Below are positions 17,961 through 26,174 of a DNA stretch of 64,000 nt, one piece after another. Position 1 is the first letter of the stretch. Every line of letters begins with the position of its first letter. Position numbers and translations under genes: made by a program. The notes under the pieces are model-generated. The model worked only from the letters and a program-made list of their open reading frames with translations, ran no database searches and was not told the DNA's origin. The stretch comes from Hymenobacter sedentarius (GTDB taxonomy: Bacteria > Bacteroidota > Bacteroidia > Cytophagales > Hymenobacteraceae). Location of the stretch: positions 2,604,001-2,668,000 of the forward strand of contig NZ_CP013909.1 of NCBI RefSeq assembly GCF_001507645.1, read 5' to 3'.

Positions 17961-18054
17961 GTCATGCTGAGCGGAGTCGAAGCATCTCTACCGCAACACT
18001 AAACCAATCGGTCCAACGAAGCAGTAGAGATGCTTCGACTCCGCTCAGCATGAC
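17961..18054. repeat. Palindromic intergenic element, GTCATGCTGAGCG family
   Basis: The cleanest copy of the family: GTCATGCTGAGCGGAGTCGA with AGCATCTCTAC on the left and the exact complement ending CCGCTCAGCATGAC on the right, 31 bp per arm with a 32-bp core. It sits between the convergent desaturase and alpha/beta hydrolase genes, just after the terminator. Confidence 0.93.
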
Positions 18055-18071
18055 AGCCGGTTATCAAATAA

Positions 18072-18908
18072 TTATCTGCCAACAAACGACAATAAATCCA
18101 CCGTCAATTGGTCTTTGTCGGTGAAGAACAGGCCGTGGGGCGCCCCCTTGTAAACCTTGTATTCCGCCTGCGGAATCATTTTGGCCGTGCGCGCGCCGCT
18201 GGCCTCGATGGGCACTGTCGCGTCTTCATCGCCGTGAATCACCAGAGTGGGCACTTTCACGGCCTGCAAATCAGCCCGGAAGTCGGTGCTGGAAAAGGCC
18301 TTGGCGCAGTCGCTCGTGGCATTTGGCGCAGCGAGCGAAGCCACCGTGAAGTTCCAGTCCAGCACGCCCTGGCTCACCGGGTGGCTTATCATGCCCACGC
18401 CGTAGAAGCTCTTGGCGAAGGTTTGCAGGAAGTCGAACCGGTCTTTCTTCATGCCGTCCTGCATGCCGTCAAATACCGATTGGGGTACGCCTTCGGGGTT
18501 GTTGTCGGTCTTGAGCATAAAGGGCGTCACGGCGCTGATGAAGGCCACGCGGGCAATGCGGGCGTCGCCGTAGGTGCCGAGGTAGCGGGCTATTTCGCCC
18601 CCGCCCATCGAGAAGCCCACCAGCGTCACGTTGCTGAGGTCCAGCTCTTCGAGCAGGGCGTTGAGGTCGGCGGCCAGCGTGTCGTAGTCGTAGCCCGTCC
18701 ACGGGCGCGACGACCGGCCAAAGCCGCGGCGGTCGTACGCCACCACACGCAGGCCGTGCTTGGGCAGCTCCACCATCTGGTGCTCCCACATGGTGTGGTC
18801 GAGCGGCCAGCCGTGAATCAGCACCACGGGGTTGCCCTGGCCCCAGTCTTCGTAAAAAATGTTCACCGGATGTCCGGCGGTATCGGTTCCTGCTTTTAGG
18901 ATGGCCAT
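18072..18908 (-). CDS. Alpha/beta hydrolase (non-haem chloroperoxidase/esterase type)
   Basis: Cytosolic alpha/beta hydrolase, closest in pattern to the group annotated as non-haem chloroperoxidases or arylesterases; the true substrate is unknown. The oxyanion-hole HGWPLDHTMWE is near residues 33-43, YDRRGFGRSSRP near 58-69, the nucleophile elbow GFSMGG near 97-102 (Ser99), the acid in HGDEDATVP near 222-230 and the catalytic His in GAPHGLFFTD near 256. Length 278 residues. It stands alone; the gap to rpsA separates divergent units. Confidence 0.88.
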   Translation of the reverse strand: MAILKAGTDTAGHPVNIFYEDWGQGNPVVLIHGWPLDHTMWEHQMVELPKHGLRVVAYDRRGFGRSSRPWTGYDYDTLAADLNALLEELDLSNVTLVGFSMGGGEIARYLGTYGDARIARVAFISAVTPFMLKTDNNPEGVPQSVFDGMQDGMKKDRFDFLQTFAKSFYGVGMISHPVSQGVLDWNFTVASLAAPNATSDCAKAFSSTDFRADLQAVKVPTLVIHGDEDATVPIEASGARTAKMIPQAEYKVYKGAPHGLFFTDKDQLTVDLLSFVGR

Positions 18909-19105
18909 GCGTGAGAGGGTTTTGGAGTTAAGAGAGATGTTTTTCTCTTACCGTCCGCGGCCGGGTGTGGTTGCAAAGCTCACTGGGCCAATGCCACAAT
19001 TGAGACGATAGTGGAAGAGGATGATATTATATCCAGCCGTTGAGCTTCGTTAAAAAGCAGGTTAGGGATGACGCCGATGCACTAGCATAACCGCCCCAAA
19101 TCCTG
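18909..19105. other. Intergenic region, no gene seen
   Basis: Part of a 320-bp gap between the divergent alpha/beta hydrolase and rpsA. I see no open frame with coding character, no palindromic element and no clear promoter for the hydrolase. A TTGAGCT heptamer is at 19040-19046. Confidence 0.6.
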
Positions 19106-19113
19106 TACCTTTG
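19106..19113 (+). promoter_or_regulatory. Candidate promoter core of rpsA
   Basis: TACCTTTG, an exact TAnnTTTG match, 115 bp before the rpsA ATG. No TTTG is evident about 20 bp upstream. Confidence 0.65.
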
Positions 19114-19228
19114 CGGCCCCGCCAGGGTGGCGGGCCTTGCTGCACAACGGCAAGGTGTTCAACAAGAACCGCGTAAGGGCCCGGGCACCGGCCGCTACGT
19201 TTACCTAAGAGGTGCCCAACAGCTATTT
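19114..19228 (+). promoter_or_regulatory. Structured 5' leader of rpsA
   Basis: The region between promoter core and start codon can form three stems: GGCCCCGCC with GGCGGGCC (19115-19136), CCTTGC with GCAAGG (19135-19155, sharing two bases with the first), and GGGCACC (19183-19189) with GGTGCCC (19211-19217), whose 3' side ends 11 nt before the ATG. A stem at this place could gate ribosome access. Autoregulation of S1 through its leader is known in Escherichia coli; whether it happens here is inference. Confidence 0.4.
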
Positions 19229-21421
19229 ATGGCAGATTTGATTGACGATTTCGACTGGGATAATGTCGGAGCCACCGGTTTTGGTGGAAACTACTCGGCT
19301 GACCAGCGTGCCGAGATGGAGAAAATGTACGGCGACACGCTCACGACCGTACAGGAAGAAGAAGTAGTGAAGGGCACCGTGGTTGGCATCACCGACCGCG
19401 ACGTAATCCTGAACATCGGCTTCAAATCCGATGGTCTTGTGTCGATTACCGAATTCCGCGACCTGCCCGATTTGAAAATCGGCGACGAGGTAGAGGTGTT
19501 CATCGAAGACCAGGAAGATGCCAACGGCCAGCTCATCCTGAGCCGCAAGAAAGCTAAAATCAAGCAGGCCTGGAAGGCCATTTACGATGCCCTCGAGCTG
19601 GATACCATCCTCGAAGGCGTAGTGAAGCGTCGCACCAAAGGCGGCCTCATCATGGAGCTCGACGGCGTAGAAGCCTTCCTGCCCGGCTCGCAAATCGACG
19701 TGAAGCCCATCCGCGACTTCGACATTTATGTGGGCCGTCGCATGGAAGTGAAAGTTGTGAAAATCAACTCCGCTTTCGACAACGTCGTGGTTTCGCACAA
19801 AGTACTCATCGAGAAAGACCTCGAGAAGCAGCGTGAAGCCATCCTCAACAACCTGGAGAAAGGCCAGATTCTGGAAGGCAACATCAAGAACATGACCAAC
19901 TTCGGCGTGTTCATCGACCTCGGCGGTGTCGACGGTCTGCTGCACATCACGGACATCTCGTGGGGCCGCATCGCTCACCCGAGCGAAGTACTCCAGTTGG
20001 ACCAGAAGCTGAACATCGTGGTTCTGGACTTCGACGAAGCCAAGAAGCGTATTTCGCTGGGCTTGAAGCAGCTGACTCCCCACCCATGGGATTCGCTGCC
20101 CGCCGACCTGCAGCCGGGCTCCAAAGTATCGGGCCGCATCGTGAACGTGGCCGACTACGGCGCTTTCATGGAAGTGGTACCGGGCGTAGAAGGCCTCATC
20201 CACGTTTCGGAAATGAGCTGGAGCCAGCACCTGCGCAACCCGCAGGACTTCATCAAGCAGGGCGACACGGTAGAAGCGCAAATTCTGACGCTCGACCGCG
20301 AAGACCGCAAGATGAGCCTCGGCATCAAGCAACTGACCGAAGACCCCTGGACGCGTGGCGACTTCGGCGACAAGTACGCCGTGGGCACCAAGCACAGCGG
20401 CCTCGTGCGCAACCTGACCAACTTCGGCCTGTTCGTTGAGCTGGAAGAGGGTGTAGACGGCCTCGTGCACGTTTCGGACCTGTCGTGGACCAAGAAAATC
20501 AAGCACCCATCGGAAATGGTGAAGGTGGGCGACAAGCTGGACGTAGTTGTTCTGGAGCTGGACCTGGGCGCCCGTCGCCTGGCCCTGGGCCACAAGCAGC
20601 TGGAGGAAAACCCCTGGGATACGTTCCAGTCGGTATTCACCCCCGGCTCGGTACACCGTGCTACCATCACCGAGAAGTCGGAGCGTGGCGCTGTTCTCGA
20701 GTTGCCTTACGGCATCGAGGGCTTCGCTTACCCCAAGTCGCTGGTGAAGGAAGACGGCAGCACCGCCGAAAACGGCGAAGCACTGGACTTCCGCGTAACC
20801 GAGTTCTCGAAGGATGACCGCCGCATCGTGCTTTCGCACACTGCCGTGTACAACCAGGCTGCAGCCGCCGAGGACGACAGCCGCAACGCCAAGTTCAAGA
20901 AGAAGACCAACGCCAAAGGCGGTGAGCCCCAGGGCGAAGGCAAAATCAGCGACCTGAAGAAGACCGAAGAGAAGTCCACCCTGGGCGACCTCGACGCGCT
21001 GAGCGCCCTGCGCGACCAGATGATGGGCAACGAGCGCAAGGCTGGCGAGCAGAAGCTTGCTGCTGCCGCTGCCAAGCCTGCTGCTGAGGAAGCTCCTGCT
21101 GCCAAGGCTCCGAAGGCCGCCAAAGCTGCTCCGGCTGCTGAGGCACCGGCCGAAGAGGGTGGCTTGCTGGCCGGCATCGCCGGTGCTGCCACTGCTGCCT
21201 TCGACAAGGTGAAGGAAGTAGCCGCCGACGCTGCCGAAGCCGTTTCGCACAACGAGACCTTCGACAAAGTGAAGCACGCTGCCACCGACGCCGTAGACGC
21301 CGTAACCCACTCCGCTGCTTTCGAGAAAGCTTCGGAAGTAGCCGGCGACTTGGTTGACAAAGCCAAAGACCTGATTGCCGGCGACGACGCCGACAAAAAG
21401 GACGACGAAGCCAAAGCCTAA
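19229..21421 (+). CDS. rpsA: 30S ribosomal protein S1 with long Ala-rich C-terminal tail
   Basis: Ribosomal protein that helps mRNA bind and unfold on the 30S subunit. Six S1 (OB-fold) domains can be followed: starting at VVKGTVVGITDRDVIL, ILEGVVKRRTKGGLIM, ILEGNIKNMTNFGVFI, KVSGRIVNVADYGAFM, KHSGLVRNLTNFGLFV and a divergent sixth, ending near residue 555. After that comes a long tail rich in Ala, Lys, Glu and Asp, with three amphipathic repeats of about 20 residues near the end (FDKVKEVAADAAEAV, FDKVKHAATDAVDAV, FEKASEVAGDLVDKA). The ATG at 19229 (MADLIDDFDWDN) is the start; the frame is open further upstream without S1-like sequence. The protein has 730 residues, well over the 550-600 usual for S1. 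Confidence 0.95.
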   Translation: MADLIDDFDWDNVGATGFGGNYSADQRAEMEKMYGDTLTTVQEEEVVKGTVVGITDRDVILNIGFKSDGLVSITEFRDLPDLKIGDEVEVFIEDQEDANGQLILSRKKAKIKQAWKAIYDALELDTILEGVVKRRTKGGLIMELDGVEAFLPGSQIDVKPIRDFDIYVGRRMEVKVVKINSAFDNVVVSHKVLIEKDLEKQREAILNNLEKGQILEGNIKNMTNFGVFIDLGGVDGLLHITDISWGRIAHPSEVLQLDQKLNIVVLDFDEAKKRISLGLKQLTPHPWDSLPADLQPGSKVSGRIVNVADYGAFMEVVPGVEGLIHVSEMSWSQHLRNPQDFIKQGDTVEAQILTLDREDRKMSLGIKQLTEDPWTRGDFGDKYAVGTKHSGLVRNLTNFGLFVELEEGVDGLVHVSDLSWTKKIKHPSEMVKVGDKLDVVVLELDLGARRLALGHKQLEENPWDTFQSVFTPGSVHRATITEKSERGAVLELPYGIEGFAYPKSLVKEDGSTAENGEALDFRVTEFSKDDRRIVLSHTAVYNQAAAAEDDSRNAKFKKKTNAKGGEPQGEGKISDLKKTEEKSTLGDLDALSALRDQMMGNERKAGEQKLAAAAAKPAAEEAPAAKAPKAAKAAPAAEAPAEEGGLLAGIAGAATAAFDKVKEVAADAAEAVSHNETFDKVKHAATDAVDAVTHSAAFEKASEVAGDLVDKAKDLIAGDDADKKDDEAKA

Positions 21422-21440
21422 CGCTTAGCTTCCGCTACTG

Positions 21441-21475
21441 AAAAAGCCCCGGCCGCAATGCCGGGGCTTTTTTTG
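21441..21475 (+). terminator. Rho-independent terminator after rpsA
   Basis: AAAAAGCCCCGGC with GCCGGGGCTTTTTTT around a short loop, 20 bp after the rpsA stop. Confidence 0.93.
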
Positions 21476-21485
21476 TGCCTTAGCC

Positions 21486-21516
21486 TTGCCCACCCCAAAC
21501 GGGCTGCTTACCTTTG
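21486..21516 (+). promoter_or_regulatory. Promoter of tRNA-Cys
   Basis: TTG at 21486-21488 and TACCTTTG at 21509-21516 with a 20-bp spacer: the best complete match to the Bacteroidota TTTG/TAnnTTTG promoter in the window, 20 bp before the tRNA. Confidence 0.8.
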
Positions 21517-21536
21517 CGCTCCCAAAGACCACTACT

Positions 21537-21607
21537 GGTGACGTGACCGAGTGGCTAGGTAGAGGTCTGCAAAACCTCCTACGGCGGTTCGAATCCGCCC
21601 GTCACCT
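21537..21607 (+). tRNA. tRNA-Cys (anticodon GCA)
   Basis: A 71-nt cloverleaf: acceptor GGTGACG pairs with CGTCACC; the anticodon stem GAGGT/ACCTC encloses CTGCAAA with anticodon GCA; the T-arm is GGCGGTTCGAATCCGCC. The discriminator base is T, the identity element of cysteine tRNAs. CCA is not encoded. It has its own promoter and is followed by a terminator, so it is a single-gene unit between rpsA and cphA. Confidence 0.96.
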
Positions 21608-21624
21608 CTGAGTATTAAGGAAGA

Positions 21625-21660
21625 AGCCCCATTTGCCAACCGGCAGGTGGGGCTTTTTTC
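21625..21660 (+). terminator. Rho-independent terminator after tRNA-Cys
   Basis: AGCCCCATTTGCC pairs with GGCAGGTGGGGCT, followed by TTTTTTC. It starts 17 bp after the tRNA and ends the tRNA transcript about 110 bp before the cphA start. Confidence 0.88.
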
Positions 21661-21767
21661 TTGCTAGGCATGGTGGTTTGACGGTTTTGGGCTGCATTAT
21701 GCCTAAATTTAGCAGCCAAGCCCGGGGTACTTACGTACGGGGCTTCAAACGCCTTTCCTTTCCACAC

Positions 21768-24407
21768 ATGAAAATCATTGACCTGCGCACCATGCGCGGC
21801 CCAAGCTACTGGTCTGTTAAACACACCAAGCTTATCGTTGCCAAAGTTGATTTGGAAGAATTTGCCGGGAAATGGTCGAATGCCGTGCCCGGGCTGGGCG
21901 GGCGGTTAATCAAGCTCTTCCCGAACATTGGGCAGGCGCAGCCGAGCGGCATGAGCGGCGGCAAGCAGTCGGCCAAGCGCCCACCGCTCAATTTGGACCA
22001 GCTGAACGACGGCGAACCGTTGGGCCACGTCATCTACCACGTAGCCCTGGAGCTCCAGCGGCTGGCCGGCATGCCCGTGTTCTGGGGCAAGTCGTACCCG
22101 GCGCAGGAGGAAGGGGTGGAGTACGTGGTGTTTGACTACCAGGAGGAGCGCGCCGGGCGCCGGGCCATCGAGGCGGCCGTGGAGATAGTGGAGGCGGTGT
22201 GCAAAAAAGAGAAGGTGGACCTGAAACCCATCATCGACGAGTTGCACGAAATTCGGGAAGAAGAGTTTATTGGGCCCAGCACCTATAGCATTGTGGCGGA
22301 AGCGGCGTCCCGTAACATTCCCTACATCTCGCTCAAGAACAGCAACATCATCCAGTTGGGCTACGGCGTGAACCAGAAGCGCATCTGGGCCACCACTACC
22401 AGCTACACGTCGCACGCCGGGGTGGAGGTAGCCGGCAATAAGAACCGCACCAAGGCCATGCTGAAAGACGCGGGCGTGCCCGTGCCCCGCGGCACCACCG
22501 TGTACTCGGAAGACGGCCTGCGCGACGCCATCGAAGAGCTGGGCTTCCCCATCGTGACCAAGCCCCTGGATGGCAACCACGGCAAGGGCGCCACCATCCG
22601 CATCATGAACTGGAAGGATGCCGCGGAGGGGCTGAAGGCCGCCCAGGCGTATTCGCGGGCCGTGATTGTGGAGCAGTTCATCGAAGGCTTTGACTTCCGC
22701 TTGCTGGTGGTGAACGGCAAGCTCATTGCCGCCGCCAAGCGCACGCCCGCCGCCGTGACCGGCGATGGCAGTAGCACCATTCAGCAGCTGATTGACGAAG
22801 TGAACAAAGACCCCCGGCGCGGCGTGGGCCACGAGAAAGTGCTCACGGCCATCAAAGCCGATAAGCACACGCTGGACATTCTCAAAAGCAAGGACCTGAC
22901 GCTAAAATCGGTGTTGCCCGCCGGCGAGACGCTGTACCTGAAGAGCACGGCTAACATCAGCACGGGCGGCACCGCTGCCGATGTGACCGATATGATGCAC
23001 CCCTACAACGTGCTGCTGGCCGAGCGGGTGGCAGGCATCGTGGGGCTCGACATCTGCGGCATCGACCTCATGGCCACCGACATTGCCGTGCCGCTCAACG
23101 AAAGCCGCGGCGCCGTGATTGAAGTAAACGCCGCCCCGGGATTCCGCATGCACATTTCGCCGGCCGAAGGGCTGCCGCGCAACGTGGCCGCGCCCGTGGT
23201 CGACATGCTGTTTCCGCCCGGTTCCACGGCCCGCATCCCCATCATTGCCGTGACGGGTACCAACGGCAAAACCACCACCACCCGCCTCATTGCGCACCTG
23301 GTGGCCAGCAAGGGCTACAAGGTGGGCTTCACCACCACCGACGGTATTTACATTCAGGGCGTGCAATTGCAAAAAGGCGACTGCACCGGCAGCCAAAGCG
23401 CTGAATTTGTGTTGAAGGACCCTACCGTAAACTACGCCGTGCTCGAGACAGCCCGCGGCGGCATGCTGCGTTCTGGCTTGGGCTTCAACACCTGCGACAT
23501 TGCCGTGGTGACCAACGTAGCAGCCGACCACCTGGGCATGCGCGACATCAACACGGTGGAGGAAATGGCGGCCGTGAAGGGCGTGCTGCCCCGCACGGTG
23601 CGCAAAAGCGGCTGGGCCGTGCTCAACGCCGACGACGACCTGGTATACGCCATGGCCCGCACCGTCGACTGCCGCGTGGCCTTGTTCAGCATGGACGAGA
23701 ATAACCCACGCATCCTCGAGCACGTGGAAGGGGGCGGCGTGGCTGCCGTTTATGAGGAAGGCTACATCACCATCTACAAAAACAGCTACAAGCTGCGCAT
23801 CGACCGCGCCGCCGAGTTTCCCGTCACGTTTGGGGGCCGGGCTGGCTTCAACATCGAGAACAGCTTGGCGGCGGCCCTGGCCGGCTACCTGGCCGGCTTC
23901 GACCGCGACGACATCAAAACAGCCCTCCGCACCTTTGTGCCCTCGGGCTCCAAGACGCCGGGCCGAATGAACTCCTACAAGTTTCCGAAGTTCGAAGTCA
24001 TTGTGGATTACGCCCACAACACGGCGGGCATCACCAAATTTGCGGAGTTCATGGAGGCAACTACAGCCACCCGCAAAATCGGGGTGATTTCGGGCTTGGG
24101 CGACCGGCGCGATGAGGACACGCTGAGCTTCGCGCGCATTGCAGGTCGCATCTTCGATGAAGTAATACTGCGCCAGAACGACGACCTGCGCGGCAAGAGC
24201 GCCGAGTACCTGCGCGAAATCATGGAGCGTGGCCTGCGGCTCGACAAGCCCGACCTGCCCATTACCTACATCGAGGACGAAATGGAATCTATCGACTACG
24301 TGCTCGAAAATGCTCCGGAAGGCGCAGTAATTACGCTGCTAACGGAAGATATTTCGGCCACCCTGGCCAAACTCGATGAATATGAAAGCCTAGTGACCGC
24401 TCAGTAA
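21768..24407 (+). CDS. cphA: Cyanophycin synthetase
   Basis: Polymerises arginine and aspartate into cyanophycin (multi-L-arginyl-poly-L-aspartate), an intracellular nitrogen store, using ATP. The 879-residue protein has the three expected parts: an N-terminal domain (1-165), an ATP-grasp domain that adds Asp (around 215-470, with GYGVNQKRIWATTTSYTSH, then AGNKNRTKAMLKDAGVPVPR) and a Mur-ligase-like domain that adds Arg, with the P-loop GTNGKTTTT near 495-503 and NIENSLAAALAGYLAG later. I use the ATG at 21768 (MKIIDLRTMRGPSYWS), the typical family start; upstream in-frame codons overlap the tRNA terminator. No cyanophycinase or isoaspartyl dipeptidase gene lies in this window, so degradation genes must be elsewhere if present. 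Confidence 0.94.
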   Translation: MKIIDLRTMRGPSYWSVKHTKLIVAKVDLEEFAGKWSNAVPGLGGRLIKLFPNIGQAQPSGMSGGKQSAKRPPLNLDQLNDGEPLGHVIYHVALELQRLAGMPVFWGKSYPAQEEGVEYVVFDYQEERAGRRAIEAAVEIVEAVCKKEKVDLKPIIDELHEIREEEFIGPSTYSIVAEAASRNIPYISLKNSNIIQLGYGVNQKRIWATTTSYTSHAGVEVAGNKNRTKAMLKDAGVPVPRGTTVYSEDGLRDAIEELGFPIVTKPLDGNHGKGATIRIMNWKDAAEGLKAAQAYSRAVIVEQFIEGFDFRLLVVNGKLIAAAKRTPAAVTGDGSSTIQQLIDEVNKDPRRGVGHEKVLTAIKADKHTLDILKSKDLTLKSVLPAGETLYLKSTANISTGGTAADVTDMMHPYNVLLAERVAGIVGLDICGIDLMATDIAVPLNESRGAVIEVNAAPGFRMHISPAEGLPRNVAAPVVDMLFPPGSTARIPIIAVTGTNGKTTTTRLIAHLVASKGYKVGFTTTDGIYIQGVQLQKGDCTGSQSAEFVLKDPTVNYAVLETARGGMLRSGLGFNTCDIAVVTNVAADHLGMRDINTVEEMAAVKGVLPRTVRKSGWAVLNADDDLVYAMARTVDCRVALFSMDENNPRILEHVEGGGVAAVYEEGYITIYKNSYKLRIDRAAEFPVTFGGRAGFNIENSLAAALAGYLAGFDRDDIKTALRTFVPSGSKTPGRMNSYKFPKFEVIVDYAHNTAGITKFAEFMEATTATRKIGVISGLGDRRDEDTLSFARIAGRIFDEVILRQNDDLRGKSAEYLREIMERGLRLDKPDLPITYIEDEMESIDYVLENAPEGAVITLLTEDISATLAKLDEYESLVTAQ

Positions 24408-24425
24408 AGTGAACCGATTGCGCAT

Positions 24426-24463
24426 AAAAAAGCCGCTTCAGATTTCTGAAGCGGCTTTTTTTA
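24426..24463 (+). terminator. Terminator between convergent cphA and coiled-coil gene
   Basis: AAAAAAGCCGCTTCAGA pairs with TCTGAAGCGGCTTTTTTT around TT. T-runs on both strands suggest use by both convergent genes. Confidence 0.93.
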
Positions 24464-24483
24464 TGCCCTGTGCCTAGCAGTAG

Positions 24484-25434
24484 CTATTTCAGGGTGAAGG
24501 TGGTTTTGCCCATCAGCTGGCCGCTTTCATAGAGCTCCACGGTGTGCTGCCCCTTCTTGTAATCGGCGCCTTTGGCGTACACAAATTCGAGTTTCTGCTT
24601 GGTGTTGTCGTACACCACGTCCTGCTTTTGGGTATAAAACGCCTCTTGGCCGTCCACGGTGAAGGTGCCGCCGCCGGTGCTTAGGTTATACAGCGCGGCG
24701 CCGTCGGGCTCCAAGATGCGCATGTAAATGGCTTTGGTTTCCTTGGGCGATACGTCGTTGCGGGCCAGGTTGAAGGTAACCTTCACCTTTTCCACCTTCT
24801 TGGCCTTGAACTCTTCCTTGTCGTCCTCCTTCTCCTTATTCCTGGAAGTGATGATGGCCACTTTGATGTTATCGGCCTGCAGGCGCGAGGCCACGCCTAC
24901 TTTTTCCGATAGCTCCTGGTTGGACCGCACGATGGTGCTGATGGTGTCGGTCAGCTTGTTTTGCTTTTCCTTCAGCGTGCTCGTTTCGGTGTAAAGCGTC
25001 TCGTTGTCTTTCTTGAGCTGGGCAATGTCGTCGTCCTTCTTGCGCAGCTGGCCTTCCAGGTTCAGGGCGCGCTGCTTGAAGAGGTTTTGCTGGGCAATGG
25101 AGAAGCTGCCGGCTTTGAAGGAGCGCAGCTTCAGCAGATCGGCATTGACGCTGGCAATCTTGGACTCGAGCGAATCGTTGCTCAGGCCCAGGGCCTGCAA
25201 TTCCTGACTTTGCCGCTCAAAATCGGCCTTCAGCGCTTCGTATTGCTTTATTTGGTCCTGCAGTTTGGTATCCTTGGCTTTTACCTCGGTGGTCAGCTCC
25301 TCGTTCTTTTGGCCTTTCTGCTGGTTGAGGTAAAACAAAACCCCATTGATGCCAAGCAGCACCAGCACAAGGGCTACCCAAAGTAGGACGCGGCTGTTAT
25401 TGGAACGGGGTTCGGGGGTTTCGTTAGGGTCCAT
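24484..25434 (-). CDS. Membrane-anchored coiled-coil protein of unknown function
   Basis: I do not recognise a named family. A short acidic N-terminus is followed by one transmembrane helix (VLLWVALVLVLLGINGVLFY, about residues 16-35), then a long coiled coil (about 40-200; KNEELTTEVKAKDTKLQDQI, RKKDDDIAQLKKDNETLYTE) and a C-terminal beta-rich domain with VKVTFNLARNDVSPKETKAI and VYDNTKQKLEFVYAKG. The topology suggests an inner-membrane protein with the coil and terminal domain in the periplasm. Similar proteins occur in Cytophagales as conserved hypotheticals. It is single and convergent with cphA. Confidence 0.75.
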   Translation of the reverse strand: MDPNETPEPRSNNSRVLLWVALVLVLLGINGVLFYLNQQKGQKNEELTTEVKAKDTKLQDQIKQYEALKADFERQSQELQALGLSNDSLESKIASVNADLLKLRSFKAGSFSIAQQNLFKQRALNLEGQLRKKDDDIAQLKKDNETLYTETSTLKEKQNKLTDTISTIVRSNQELSEKVGVASRLQADNIKVAIITSRNKEKEDDKEEFKAKKVEKVKVTFNLARNDVSPKETKAIYMRILEPDGAALYNLSTGGGTFTVDGQEAFYTQKQDVVYDNTKQKLEFVYAKGADYKKGQHTVELYESGQLMGKTTFTLK

Positions 25435-25495
25435 GCGGGAATTATTAAGCGAGAAATGCGATAAGTATTTGAGGCGCGCGCCGCAGTGCGGCGCT

Positions 25496-25503
25496 TACCT
25501 TTG
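25496..25503 (+). promoter_or_regulatory. Candidate promoter core of the methyltransferase-kdsA unit
   Basis: TACCTTTG, an exact TAnnTTTG match, 57 bp before the methyltransferase ATG. TTTG at 25468-25471 is 24 bp upstream, slightly beyond the normal spacing. Confidence 0.6.
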
Positions 25504-25559
25504 GGCGTAAAAATAGGGGACTTCCGTGCCCTGGCAAGTTTTACCTAAACTTTGACGGA

Positions 25560-26168
25560 ATGGAAACGCTTTTTCCGGCCTTCGATGCCGCCTACTGGCA
25601 AGGCCGTTACGCCACCGGACGCGACGGCTGGGATGCCCACCGCATCACGCCCCCACTGCACGCGTACTTCGACCAGCTCGACGTAGCGCAGCAGCCGCGC
25701 ATCCTCATCCCCGGGGCCGGCCGGGCCTACGAAGCCGAGTACCTGCACCAGCTGGGCTTCCGGCACGTGTTTGTGGCCGACCTGGCGCCCGAGCCCCTGC
25801 AAGCGCTAGCGGCCCGCGTGCCCGATTTTCCCGCCGACCACTTGCTGCTGGCCGACTTCTTTGCCCTGCCCAACGCTCCGCTTTACGACATGATTGTGGA
25901 GCAAACCTTCTTTTGTGCCTTAAACCCAGCCTTGCGCCCGGCCTATGCCCAGAACTGCGCGGCGCTGCTGCGGCCCGGCGGCACGCTGATGGGGCTGCTT
26001 TTCGACACCGATTTTGGCCCGGTGCAGGAGCCCCCGTTTGGCGGCACCAAAGAAGAGTACCGCCAGTACTTTGCGCCGTATTTCGACTTCCGCCATTTCG
26101 AAACGGCCACCAACTCGCTTGCGCCCCGGCAGGGGCGGGAGCTGTTTATTTGTTTGAAAAAGAAATAA
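25560..26168 (+). CDS. TPMT-family SAM-dependent methyltransferase
   Basis: Class I methyltransferase of the thiopurine S-methyltransferase-like family, which in bacteria is linked to methylation of thiol, tellurite or selenium compounds; the real substrate here is unknown. The N-terminal WQGRYATGRDGWD (about 14-26) is the typical TPMT opening, motif I is ILIPGAGRAYEAEYL at about 51-65, and EQTFFCALNPALRPAY plus LLRPGGTLMGLLFD follow. Length 202 residues fits. kdsA starts 6 bp downstream, so they are probably co-transcribed, although no functional link is obvious. Confidence 0.88.
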   Translation: METLFPAFDAAYWQGRYATGRDGWDAHRITPPLHAYFDQLDVAQQPRILIPGAGRAYEAEYLHQLGFRHVFVADLAPEPLQALAARVPDFPADHLLLADFFALPNAPLYDMIVEQTFFCALNPALRPAYAQNCAALLRPGGTLMGLLFDTDFGPVQEPPFGGTKEEYRQYFAPYFDFRHFETATNSLAPRQGRELFICLKKK

Positions 26169-26174
26169 TTACGT

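Noticed and set aside
19127..19228. Upstream in-frame start for rpsA
   Set aside because: The added 34 residues do not resemble S1 and lie in the structured leader immediately after the promoter core.
19223..21310. Long minus-strand open frame opposite rpsA
   Set aside because: Antisense shadow of rpsA; the six S1 domains on the plus strand are clear and the antisense protein has no family features.
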